Below are positions 17,161 to 24,124 of a stretch of DNA of 54,681 bases, piece by piece; positions within the stretch are counted from its first letter, which is position 1, and every line of letters begins with the position of its first letter. The stretch lies in assembly GCA_040877545.1 (NCBI GenBank), contig JBBDNN010000101.1:1-54681 (forward strand), written 5' to 3'. The stretch comes from Gracilimonas sp040877545 (lineage in GTDB: Bacteria > Bacteroidota > Rhodothermia > Balneolales > Balneolaceae). The notes under the pieces are model-generated. The model was not told where the DNA came from, searched no databases, and saw only the letters and a list, made by a program, of their open reading frames with translations. The position numbers were made by a program, and so were the translations under genes.

Positions 17161-17250
17161 ACCAATCTTATTGGTCAAGAGAGAGAAATAGAAGTAGTAA
17201 AGTACTTCTAATAAAACCCGGAGAAGCTATTCTCTGGGTTTCTTTTTTTT
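17161..17250 (+). ncRNA. Candidate small RNA with three hairpins and intrinsic terminator
   Basis: Three hairpins follow one another with little spacing. The first is ACCAAT-CTT-ATTGGT (17161-17175), the second is TAGAAGTA-GTAAAG-TACTTCTA (17189-17210), and the third is a 12-bp stem with one G-U pair and a GCTA loop (17214-17241) followed by C and eight T residues (to 17250). The last is a strong rho-independent terminator. With the TAAATTTG box at 17149-17156 the predicted transcript is about 90 nt. It lies in a 470-nt gap without coding sequence, 124 nt after an AraC gene. An alternative reading is that the hairpins are just the 3' end of the AraC transcript. Confidence 0.55.
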
Positions 17251-17507
17251 AAAAATACTTTATGAAAAAGGTTCTTTTCAGCTCCTTTATAGAAATTATT
17301 ACAGGAGTATAAAGTAAAGTGAAAAAAACATGTATAAGTTATAAACATTAAACATGTTGCTGTAAATCAATATAACCCCAATATGTCTATCATTCTTATC
17401 AGTTAGATGTAAGCAGTTAATCTTTTTTTTAATTCCAGGAGAAGGAATAGGGAGAATTTAAAAAAGACATAAACACAGTAAATTTTTTTAACCTACACAA
17501 CCTTAAA

Positions 17508-17990
17508 ATGATTATGAAGAATTCAATCTTAGTTATAACACTTAACATTCTTTTAGCAGGTTTACTTTTTACTTCTTGCGATAATAGAGACAATCAAAGA
17601 GAAACAGTTAGTGATCCCCAGGAGGACGTAACTGATGCAAGAGAAGACTTAAACCAAGCGGAGCAGGATTTAGAAACAGAAGTCCAGGAGTTCAGAGCTG
17701 AGACCCAACAAGAAATCAATGAAAATGAGCAAAGAATTGCCGATTTAAGGGCAGAAATAGATGCTCAGGGTGAAAATGTGGATGAAGAACGCCGGGAAAA
17801 AATTGCAGAATTAGAGGAGAAAAATGAAGAGTTGGAAAACAATCTAAATAATTATGACACTAACAATACCACCAGAGAGGGCTGGAATGAATTCAAAGCT
17901 GAATTCAATGAAGAAATGGATGAGCTCGGAGATGAGATAGCCAATTTCTTCGACACAGATAATGATGGCAATTTAAACAGTAATAATTAG
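17508..17990 (+). CDS. Coiled-coil lipoprotein
   Basis: A 160-residue secreted lipoprotein: a signal peptide with lipobox LFTSC (acylated Cys24), then about 100 residues of Glu/Gln-rich heptad sequence (coiled coil, about 45-120), and a polar tail ending in DTDNDGNLNSNN, a DxDxDG-like calcium loop. It is probably tethered to a membrane and faces the periplasm. No enzyme motif is seen. It is followed by a terminator and by a small lmo0937-type gene. It starts MIMKNS; the second ATG (17514) is equally plausible. Confidence 0.8.
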   Translation: MIMKNSILVITLNILLAGLLFTSCDNRDNQRETVSDPQEDVTDAREDLNQAEQDLETEVQEFRAETQQEINENEQRIADLRAEIDAQGENVDEERREKIAELEEKNEELENNLNNYDTNNTTREGWNEFKAEFNEEMDELGDEIANFFDTDNDGNLNSNN

Positions 17991-18000
17991 GAATCTTTAT

Positions 18001-18037
18001 ACCAGAGCAGCCTCTATGCTGGCTCTGGTTCCTTTTA
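18001..18037 (+). terminator. Rho-independent terminator after the lipoprotein gene
   Basis: An 8-bp perfect stem ACCAGAGC / GCTCTGGT (18001-18008, 18022-18029), extended inward by AGC/GCT with one bulge, followed by TCCTTTTAT. It begins 10 nt after the lipoprotein stop codon. Confidence 0.7.
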
Positions 18038-18079
18038 TCTCTACGAAAATAAAACCTATAATTTAAAAATCTTATTTCT

Positions 18080-18235
18080 ATGAATAATCTACTATACATC
18101 CTCGCAGTGATCTTAATTATAGGTTGGGCTATTGGATTTATTGGATACTCCTTAGGCGGATTAATACACGCTCTATTAGTAATTGCCGTAATTGCCATTA
18201 TTCTCAACATAATTCAAGGCAGGAGGGCTATTTAG
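18080..18235 (+). CDS. lmo0937/DUF5670-like small membrane protein
   Basis: A 51-codon gene beginning ATG AAT AAT and ending GCT ATT TAG. The product has a first hydrophobic helix (LLYILAVILIIGWAIGF), a Gly-rich turn and a second helix (LIHALLVIAVIAIILNII) ended by QGRR. This pattern, including the W in the first helix and the final R-R, is that of the lmo0937 family, small stress-associated membrane proteins of unknown function. It follows the coiled-coil lipoprotein and lies before a hairpin terminator. Confidence 0.8.
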   Translation: MNNLLYILAVILIIGWAIGFIGYSLGGLIHALLVIAVIAIILNIIQGRRAI

Positions 18236-18275
18236 CTACTTAATAAATGTCTTGAACATTTTTATACCGATTGTT

Positions 18276-18343
18276 CAATACCACACTGATATAGCATACC
18301 GGGTGAATGCGAGTTAGTGTTGGTATTGACTTTCGGTTTTTTT
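18276..18343 (+). terminator. Long-stem terminator after the lmo0937-like gene
   Basis: Arms CAATACCACACT (18276-18287) and AGTGTTGGTATTG (18316-18328) pair with a single bulged base around a 28-nt loop. A T run at 18337-18343 follows. The gene it would serve ends at 18235; the stem could also stop transcripts from the opposite side, though T residues are lacking there. Confidence 0.5.
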
Positions 18344-18417
18344 ATGGTCTTTTGATTTTTATGGACTTTTCAAATATTTTAAAATTCTGAAATAAAATCA
18401 GCAAATCAGTGCAATAC

Positions 18418-18996
18418 TCAGTGTGATACAATGGTGGGGTTTATCATAGGAAGCGGCTGAGAGAGTTTCTTTTTCTCCGGCTTTCTGGAGTTTCGTTCCT
18501 GGAATTCAGATGCCAGCAAGTCGTAGAGATAACGATCGTATATGGTGCCGTCCAGGGGATGACAATGGCGTCTGCACCCGATATAATTAAAGAAGTTGCT
18601 CTCCAAGACCTGACCGGATTTAGCATTTTTTTTCACAATCCAGACGTAAATCGAGGTTAAACCTAACTCATTAAACCCCTGTTTCAAGCATTCATTTACA
18701 GCTTTGGCAGTATATCCTTTTTGGACGAATTCCTTTTCTCCAAGCATGTACCATAACCTGGCTGTTTTAGAAGTTTTATTGATATCACTTAAGGCCACTA
18801 AACCAATGGGTTGACCAGTTTTTTCATCAAAATAAAGGTAGAATTCATGTTTTGGCTGCCGGCTTAGATTACGAAAGGTGATTGGATCCAGTTTTTGGGC
18901 ACTCACACCAAGCTCCAGGCTTTTCCAGTTTTCTTCTTCAATAAGCCAGTGAGTTACCACACCGGCCCAACGTGTACTAAAAGGTTCAATTTTCAT
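18418..18996 (-). CDS. GNAT-family acetyltransferase
   Basis: A 192-residue protein of the GNAT fold. The central strands and acetyl-CoA helix are visible: KTGQPIGLVALSDIN (strand 4), TARLWYMLGEKEFVQKGYTAKAVNEC (motif A, degenerate Q/RxxGxG/A) and GLTSIYVWIVKKNAKSGQVLESNFF (strand 6 with Asn before the helix). It resembles RimJ/RimL-type enzymes. Its ATG overlaps the ligase stop codon by 4 nt (ATGA), so the two proteins are translationally coupled and probably act on the same substrate. The last 30 residues are basic and polar, without fold. Confidence 0.82.
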   Translation of the reverse strand: MKIEPFSTRWAGVVTHWLIEEENWKSLELGVSAQKLDPITFRNLSRQPKHEFYLYFDEKTGQPIGLVALSDINKTSKTARLWYMLGEKEFVQKGYTAKAVNECLKQGFNELGLTSIYVWIVKKNAKSGQVLESNFFNYIGCRRHCHPLDGTIYDRYLYDLLASEFQERNSRKPEKKKLSQPLPMINPTIVSH

Positions 18997-20576
18997 AGTT
19001 TAAATTCCTCCGATAAGGTCTTGCGGTCAATTTTGCCATTACTTTTCCTTGGAAGCTTTTTGAAAGATTTCCAGTGATGTGGTATTGCGTTATTCGGTAT
19101 GGTTTCCGAAAGCAGCTTTTTTAATGCCGGAGAGGCTCCATTATCTCTCTCTTGTTTACTTGCATAAGCGCAGCCGAATTCTGTTTTTTCCACCCCTTCT
19201 TTTTTTACTTTTACCACCGCATACTCAGTCAGGTTTTTGATATTTCCAAGTGCAGTTTCTATTTCTTCAAGTTCCAGATGGGGAAATTTTTTTTTAATCT
19301 TATAACCAGACTGTCCATGGTAATATATTAATCCATCAGCGTTTAATGATGCTAAGTGGCCTGTTTTATAAAGCCGTTTCCATTCGTCTTCGCTATTTTG
19401 ATACCATATAAATGCAACTTCAGTTTTTTCTTTATCCTTCCAATATCCGCTGCTCAAGCTATCTCCGGATATATACAGGTCGCCAATCCCACCCATTGGA
19501 ACTGGTTTCAATTCTTCATTCAATACGTGCATTTCTCCCCCACCGCAGGCAGTACCAATAGGAATTTCATCGCCTTTCTTAGGCACACCAGGAACTGTAT
19601 AATAGCTGCTTGCTACGGTTGATTCAGCCGATCCGTATAAGTTAGTAAAGGATACATCAGGCAGTTGCTTCATCCAGTATTGTAATGCTGCTATAGGAAA
19701 TTCTTTACCATGCCAGATAAGTCTTTTCAAACCGGGTAAACCTTGTGAGGGTATCATGTCGAAGCGAGCCATATAAAATAAAACTGAAGAATGGACAAAC
19801 CATTGGGTGATATCATTTTCCAAAACGAAATCGTACAGCTTTGTCAGCCTGTTTTCAAAATCATTTGGTATTAGGTATAGATGGGCTCCTGCTGCAAATG
19901 TGCCATAAATGTCAAAAACTGACAGGTTTTGGTGAAATGGTGCATGGCCGGTAATTCGGTCTGCCTGTTGTGTTTTAAATTTTTTAGCAGACCAATTAAT
20001 GAAACTCGAAATGTTTTTATGACTAATAGTAATTCCCGTCTTCACATTTCCCGCCCCTGATTCGAAATATATATAGGCTGGTGAGTTTTCATCGGTGTTT
20101 TTCTGAAATGGATAATCCGGTTGGTGCTCAATATCCTGATAAGAAAAAGCCGGACTATATTGATCTTGTGAGTTACAGATTTTCGATGACCACCAAATCC
20201 ATGGAATATTATCCAGCTTTTTATGCATTTTGAGCATGATTTTATATTTGTTAAATGCATAATGATCTACCATCAAAAAGGAGAGTTCTGAAGTTTCTAT
20301 TGTGCGGGTAATTTGATCTGCATTTTCTTCAAGATTCAGAGGCACAATAACTCCACCTGCTTTATTAATGCCATGCATGGCAATGATATTTTCTGCTGAT
20401 TTATTCATCAACAAACCTACGCTGCCACCCTGCTTTAAACCGTTTATCAATAGCAAGCTGGCCAACCGGTTACTTTCTGATTCAAGCGTAGCATACGATA
20501 CATGCCGCTCAGGAGAAGTGATGGCAATATTTTTCGGATTTGTTTCGGCTTGTTTTCTCGTCCAGTCGTAAATCAT
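18993..20576 (-). CDS. AMP-forming ligase-like protein with degenerate active site
   Basis: An adenylation-domain protein of 527 residues (start at ATG 20576, MIYDWTRKQAETNP; a longer start at 20618 adds 14 residues). The fold markers are clear: NLYGSAEST (A5-like) and a C-terminal PRKSNGKIDRKTL with the catalytic lysine (A10). Other signatures are eroded: the P-loop reads SGAGNVKTG (173-181) instead of SGTTGxPKG, the ribose-binding Asp of YxTGD is His407 (YKTGH), and the hinge GRxD is GQSG (421-424). It may have lost or altered ATP chemistry. Acyl-CoA ligase-like genes accompany exosortase-type exopolysaccharide loci; here it heads a two-gene operon with the GNAT gene. Confidence 0.82.
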   Translation of the reverse strand: MIYDWTRKQAETNPKNIAITSPERHVSYATLESESNRLASLLLINGLKQGGSVGLLMNKSAENIIAMHGINKAGGVIVPLNLEENADQITRTIETSELSFLMVDHYAFNKYKIMLKMHKKLDNIPWIWWSSKICNSQDQYSPAFSYQDIEHQPDYPFQKNTDENSPAYIYFESGAGNVKTGITISHKNISSFINWSAKKFKTQQADRITGHAPFHQNLSVFDIYGTFAAGAHLYLIPNDFENRLTKLYDFVLENDITQWFVHSSVLFYMARFDMIPSQGLPGLKRLIWHGKEFPIAALQYWMKQLPDVSFTNLYGSAESTVASSYYTVPGVPKKGDEIPIGTACGGGEMHVLNEELKPVPMGGIGDLYISGDSLSSGYWKDKEKTEVAFIWYQNSEDEWKRLYKTGHLASLNADGLIYYHGQSGYKIKKKFPHLELEEIETALGNIKNLTEYAVVKVKKEGVEKTEFGCAYASKQERDNGASPALKKLLSETIPNNAIPHHWKSFKKLPRKSNGKIDRKTLSEEFKL

Positions 20577-20764
20577 AATGAGATAGATTGTTGAAAATGC
20601 TTTTGAATTGAATCCCATTGTTCACGTTTGCAGGAAATAATTTCCGCTTCAGAAGTCCGGCAAACAATTAAATATGTTTGTAAAAAAGTGGTAGCTGAGT
20701 CTTCCATTTTTTTAGTGAATTTGGGTGAAACCTGGTTTAATAACAGGCGATTTTACTTGATGAG

Positions 20765-20782
20765 TACAATAGCTGTGCCAAA
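20765..20782 (-). promoter_or_regulatory. Sigma-54-type promoter upstream of the ligase-GNAT operon
   Basis: On the minus strand it reads TTTGGCAC-AGCTA-TTGTA: -24 element TGGCAC, five-base spacer, -12 element TTGTA (consensus TTGCA/T). It is identical over about 20 nt to the element at 39332-39349. The leader to the ATG at 20576 would be long, about 180 nt. Confidence 0.65.
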
Positions 20783-21149
20783 CACACAGGAAAATTATCA
20801 GAATGGTGGATAACAGCCTTTTAATAATACAAGGGTGGTTTTTGCATCAACAAAAAGGGATGGATGTTTTTAAAGATGCGGAAAATGAAAATCTTGAAAC
20901 AAATTTACACAAAAGAAAAAAGCAGCTTCGTGCAATTTATTCACTTTGTCATATTTCGCTATGAGAATAAATTTTTACTCCTTTAGATAAATCACCGGAA
21001 TTGAAAAACGAAATACAACCTTTATGTATTGGAATAGGTGGTTTATCGTGTATTTTTTTCATCTCAAAATTAGAAACTCCTCTAAAAAAGCTTTTGGAAA
21101 ATATCATCTCCAGGCAGTTGATCTGTATCAGTATTCTTTAAAATGCACT

Positions 21150-21166
21150 TTGGCATGTTCATTGTG
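21150..21166 (+). promoter_or_regulatory. Weak sigma-54-type promoter upstream of the first acyltransferase
   Basis: It reads TTGGCAT-GTTCA-TTGTG. The -24 GG and the spacing fit, but the last C of TGGCAC is T and the -12 element is TTGTG. The predicted start is about 22 nt before the ATG at 21199. Its position parallels that of the other elements, which is the reason to list it. Confidence 0.4.
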
Positions 21167-21198
21167 TATTACCAGATAAAGATTACAAAAAAGAAAGC

Positions 21199-21795
21199 AT
21201 GAACAGTAAAGAGTTACTCTGGCGAACACGGAAAAGATTAAAAAAGCACTCGATAAGAGAGCATCTTGCCGGATTATGGCTTTCCCGAAAATTCACAAAA
21301 AGTGGAATTCTGCTAGCCTCGGATGGGCTTCCTTTTCCAAAAGTTATAAATAAAGGCGGCTCCTTAATTGCAGGCAATAGCCAGTTTTATTCAGGGGTGC
21401 GTTTAGAGATTGGTACAGATGCCATCTTAAAAGTTGGAACGGGGACTTATGTTAACCGGAACACTTTAATCATCTCGGAAGAAAAAGTAAGCATCGGGGA
21501 AAACTGTAGAATCTCCTGGGATGTAATTATCATGGATTCAGACCTACACCCGCTAAATTCTTCAAAGGTTGTCCATCAACCCGTAAAAATAGAAAATAAT
21601 GTCTGGATTGGGTGCCGCTGCATTATACTTAAAGGCGTAACTATTGGAAAGGGAGCTGTAGTTGCAGCCGGATCTGTGGTTACAAAAAGTATTCCGCCTT
21701 ATACTATTTTCGGAGGTTCTCCTGCCCGTTATATTACAGATGTGAATAATGAAGATTATACCCGTACGGTAAATGAAGTTATTTCATCGGTATGA
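21199..21795 (+). CDS. Hexapeptide-repeat (LbH) acyltransferase
   Basis: A 198-residue left-handed beta-helix acyltransferase. The hexapeptide coils run from about residue 60 (VRLEIGTDAILKVGTGTYV) through NNVWIGCRCIILKGVTIGKG to GAVVAAGSVVTKSIPPYTIFGGSPARYI, the standard closing motif of the WbbJ/CysE-like sugar O- or N-acetyltransferases. The catalytic-type histidines are in DSDLHPLN and VVHQPV. It is followed by a chimeric paralog (21968-22441) with about 60% identity over the helix. Probable role: acetylation of an exopolysaccharide sugar. Confidence 0.88.
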   Translation: MNSKELLWRTRKRLKKHSIREHLAGLWLSRKFTKSGILLASDGLPFPKVINKGGSLIAGNSQFYSGVRLEIGTDAILKVGTGTYVNRNTLIISEEKVSIGENCRISWDVIIMDSDLHPLNSSKVVHQPVKIENNVWIGCRCIILKGVTIGKGAVVAAGSVVTKSIPPYTIFGGSPARYITDVNNEDYTRTVNEVISSV

Positions 21796-21826
21796 TATCT
21801 ACACAGCAGAGAAAGCTTTTGAGCAA

Positions 21827-21837
21827 TTTTGTAACAC
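21827..21837 (+). promoter_or_regulatory. TTTTGTAACAC motif, copy 1
   Basis: This 11-mer lies 62 nt upstream of the TGGCAC element of the next gene. The same 11-mer occurs 61-62 nt upstream of the TGGCAC element at 22548. The pair may be an activator-binding half-site or simply part of a duplicated promoter. Confidence 0.4.
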
Positions 21838-21899
21838 AAACTTACATCTTTCTACTGCATTTCCGCTCCAGGATAAATAAAACCAGCCTTTCAACCCAC

Positions 21900-21915
21900 T
21901 GGCACGTTAGTTGCA
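21900..21915 (+). promoter_or_regulatory. Sigma-54 promoter of the chimeric acyltransferase
   Basis: TGGCAC-GTTAG-TTGCA, a full match to the consensus TGGCACG-N4-TTGCA. The predicted start (~21926) is about 42 nt before the ATG at 21968. Confidence 0.85.
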
Positions 21916-21967
21916 GATCATTTCATAAACACTCACAAAATCACATCAACACAGAGAGGCAAAGAGA

Positions 21968-22441
21968 ATGATCGTACTGGAAAAAAAAAGTTCCTATCAA
22001 ATGGCAGGGGTAGATATCGCGCCTTATACATCTAAGGAGTTTTTTTATTCTGATACCCGGTTTAATGTAAACTCTACCGGTGCTATTGAAATAGGAAAGG
22101 GAACCTATATCAATCAGAATGCGCTTATCATTGCCGAAAAGAAAGTACTTATAGGCAGAAGCTGTAAAATTTCCTGGGATGTAATTATTATGGACACCGA
22201 GTTAGATGGCTCCGCCCCTGATAATTTTAATCATCAGCCGGTAGTGATAGAAGACGATGTCTCCATAGGTTCTCATTGTGTGATTCTTAAAGAAGTGACT
22301 ATCGGTGAAGGGGCAATTGTAGCAGCCGGATCTGTTGTCACCAAAGATGTACCTCCTTTTACTATTGTTGGTGGATGTCCCGCCCGCTATTTAGCAGATA
22401 TTGATCGTCCTGTAGAAAAACATTCTTCCCAGTTTAAATGA
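21968..22441 (+). CDS. Chimeric hexapeptide acyltransferase with WecG-like N-terminus
   Basis: A 157-residue protein. The body from about residue 31 is a hexapeptide acyltransferase (GTYINQNALIIAEKKVLIG .. GAIVAAGSVVTKDVPPFTIVGG) about 60% identical to the gene just upstream. The first ~30 residues (MIVLEKKSSYQMAGVDIAPY..) do not match that protein but resemble the start of the GT26 gene downstream (MVILEKRKKYPVLGVDISPY..), at 13 of the first 26 positions. Promoter and upstream motif are shared with the GT26 gene as well. I read it as an intact fusion created by partial duplication. The beta-helix is shorter at its N-side, so activity is uncertain. Confidence 0.82.
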   Translation: MIVLEKKSSYQMAGVDIAPYTSKEFFYSDTRFNVNSTGAIEIGKGTYINQNALIIAEKKVLIGRSCKISWDVIIMDTELDGSAPDNFNHQPVVIEDDVSIGSHCVILKEVTIGEGAIVAAGSVVTKDVPPFTIVGGCPARYLADIDRPVEKHSSQFK

Positions 22442-22475
22442 GTACTTATTCTACACTATAATTTCTAGCGAGAAT

Positions 22476-22486
22476 TTTTGTAACAC
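22476..22486 (+). promoter_or_regulatory. TTTTGTAACAC motif, copy 2
   Basis: Second copy of the 11-mer, 61 nt upstream of the TGGCAC element of the GT26 gene, at nearly the same spacing as copy 1. Confidence 0.4.
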
Positions 22487-22547
22487 CGCCCTCCTTCTTT
22501 TTAAGCCAAAACCGATTTTAAACTAACTAAAGATCGATAAATGCCAG

Positions 22548-22563
22548 TGGCACACTAATTGCA
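22548..22563 (+). promoter_or_regulatory. Sigma-54 promoter of the GT26 gene
   Basis: TGGCAC-ACTAA-TTGCA, matching the sigma-54 -24/-12 consensus at every conserved position. The predicted start (~22574) is about 38 nt before the ATG at 22612, close to the leader length of the gene before it. Confidence 0.87.
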
Positions 22564-22611
22564 ATTTCCTCTCTACAAGCAGAATTGTATAAAAAAATAA
22601 AGAGGAAAAGA

Positions 22612-23427
22612 ATGGTCATATTAGAGAAAAGGAAGAAATATCCTGTACTGGGAGTAGATATCTCACCATACAAAGAAGAAGAATTTTTGAAAGTAATTGA
22701 TGACCGGCTTAAAGATAAATCACCTTCTTCCCCGCCTCTTTTTGTGGTAACTGTGAACCCGGAGATTATTATTCATTCTATCCTTGATCCGAAATTTCGA
22801 AATATTCTTCGCCAGTCATCCAATATCAATACCGCAGATGGAGTGGGTATTTCCTGGGCCATTGATTATTTGTATGGAAAGAAAATAGATCGGATTACAG
22901 GTTCAGATTCTCTGGAGAAAATCTGCCAGCTATGTGCAAATAATTCCGAATCTGTATTTTTTTATGGAGCCATGCCTACTGTGGCCGAAAAAGCTGCTGA
23001 AAAACTAAAGAAAAAAATCAAAAACCTGGTTGTTGAAGATACCTATTCACCCGAAAGGCCGGATATTCCCCTGGAGGAATTACCCTTCGATACCCAATAC
23101 TACCTGAAATGCTCTTCTGTTGTTTTTGTAGGATTGGGTGCGCCTGCCCAGGAAAAATGGATCCACGAAAATCTGCCTAAACTTCCCAAATGTAAACTGA
23201 TTATTGGCATTGGTGGCAGCTTTGATTTTGTTGCCGGCAATGTAAAACGCGCTCCCTCCTGGTTGTGCAAAAGCGGATTGGAATGGGTTTACCGCTTGAT
23301 CGTACAGCCTGCCCGCTGGCGAAGAATGTTGAAACTTCCTGTATTTGCTCTGAATGTATTGCTTCTCAAGCAAAGTGAGCCAAAATCTATAGAGCAAAAG
23401 GCAGCAGAGCCTGTTACTGCGGAGTAA
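22612..23427 (+). CDS. WecG/TagA/CpsF-family glycosyltransferase (GT26)
   Basis: A 271-residue GT26 enzyme that adds the second sugar to a lipid-linked primer (for example ManNAc(A) transfer in enterobacterial common antigen or teichoic acids). Family signatures: VTVNPEIIIHSILDPKFRNI, NTADGVGISWAIDYLYG, RITGSDSLEKIC, FFYGAMPTVAEKAAEKL, VGLGAPAQEKWIHENL and the closing GVGGSFDFVAG-like GIGGSFDFVAGNVKRAP, and a final RLIVQPARWRRM. I use ATG 22612; an upstream TTG (22585) would lie almost at the transcript start. It probably acts after the WecA-like enzyme at 42276-44198. Confidence 0.93.
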   Translation: MVILEKRKKYPVLGVDISPYKEEEFLKVIDDRLKDKSPSSPPLFVVTVNPEIIIHSILDPKFRNILRQSSNINTADGVGISWAIDYLYGKKIDRITGSDSLEKICQLCANNSESVFFYGAMPTVAEKAAEKLKKKIKNLVVEDTYSPERPDIPLEELPFDTQYYLKCSSVVFVGLGAPAQEKWIHENLPKLPKCKLIIGIGGSFDFVAGNVKRAPSWLCKSGLEWVYRLIVQPARWRRMLKLPVFALNVLLLKQSEPKSIEQKAAEPVTAE

Positions 23428-24124
23428 GGACCAAACACCAAATACCAAAGGGTTTCTGATAAGAAGTTCCACCACAGTTGAAAGCAAAAAAGACCTTCAA
23501 TATTTTTTGATTATTGGAGGCCTGATAGTTTTATCATACAAGACCCCATCAATTCCCTAGTGTGATGTCAATGCTCAATTGCCGCAGAATGAATGGTTTA
23601 TATTTTACCCATATAAGAAAGACCTTTTTTGGAAATAAAGAATTAGTTGAACTAACCACTCCCATCCATCACCCCGTTTCTCGCTTCCATCACAGCACAG
23701 CCAAGGCTTCGGGGAAACGGAATGATGGATTAGGAGGCAATTCCATCATTCGGTTCGGCCTGCACAGGGCAACGTTGTCAAATTTTGCGAGAACCGGGTG
23801 ATGGAGCGGGTTAAAGGCTGCCTGGTAATTAACATGTTCCGGCCCTCTCGACACTTCATGCATGACACAACACTAGTGGTAGGATGCCATAAAGTTATCC
23901 ATAGTTAGCTAATACATTCCAGACGTAGCGTTATGGTAATCGGAATTATGAAGCAGAGCTTCTGTAGAGTATTGCGCAGCGGACTTAGGGTAAGGTTTTT
24001 TTAATATTCCAAAGGACAAGCATCAAATTCCAAAAATTTTCTTTTGGGTGGAAAGAATGCGGGTACTAATATCCAAGGAACATGTTTTAAAGTTACACAG
24101 CGGCTGGAATTTGGCTCTTAGAAT
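23428..24124. other. Non-coding gap with a structured element
   Basis: About 700 nt between the GT26 gene and the 3' end of a leftward operon. The notable content is the nested inverted repeat at 23666-23804. A short hairpin GAAGC-AGA-GCTTC near 23948 and a T run near 23996-24002 may end leftward or rightward transcripts. The 79-codon frame at 23562-23801 runs through the repeat and I regard it as non-coding. Confidence 0.5.
23666..23804. repeat. Nested inverted-repeat element of about 140 nt
   Basis: Outer arms CCATCACCCCGTTTCTCGC (23666-23684) and GCGAGAACCGGGTGATGG (23787-23804) pair almost completely. Inside lie a perfect 10-bp inverted repeat GAATGATGGA / TCCATCATTC (23720-23729, 23742-23751) and a small AGCC-AA-GGCT hairpin near 23698-23707. 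The element is more G+C-rich than its surroundings. It looks like a REP-like, miniature mobile or structured RNA element. No second copy was found in this window. Confidence 0.6.

Larger units (their letters stand above)
17038..17507. other. Intergenic gap holding the small-RNA candidate
   Basis: This 470-nt spacer has no reading frame of note. Apart from the promoter-hairpin-terminator unit at 17149-17250 it holds A/T-rich sequence before the lipoprotein gene, including a TAAATTTT near-match to a -7 box around 17479. Confidence 0.5.
20577..21198. other. Divergent intergenic region with two sigma-54-type elements
   Basis: A 620-nt spacer between the ligase (leftward) and the first hexapeptide acyltransferase (rightward). 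It carries the minus-strand element at 20765-20782 and a weaker plus-strand one at 21150-21166. The A/T-rich sequence between them is where activator binding sites would be expected. An open frame of 53 codons at 20803-20964 is probably chance. Confidence 0.5.

Noticed and set aside
20628..20813. 61-codon frame overlapping the ligase promoter
   Set aside because: It runs antisense through the sigma-54-type element, has no recognisable protein features and starts inside the ligase 5' region.
20803..20964. 53-codon frame beginning ATG GTG GAT AAC
   Set aside because: No motif, no hydrophobic segment or signal peptide, isolated in an A/T-rich spacer; chance length is plausible.
23562..23801. 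79-codon frame in the gap after the GT26 gene
   Set aside because: It is made by the nested inverted repeat (23666-23804) and encodes a His/Arg/Ser-rich low-complexity sequence.
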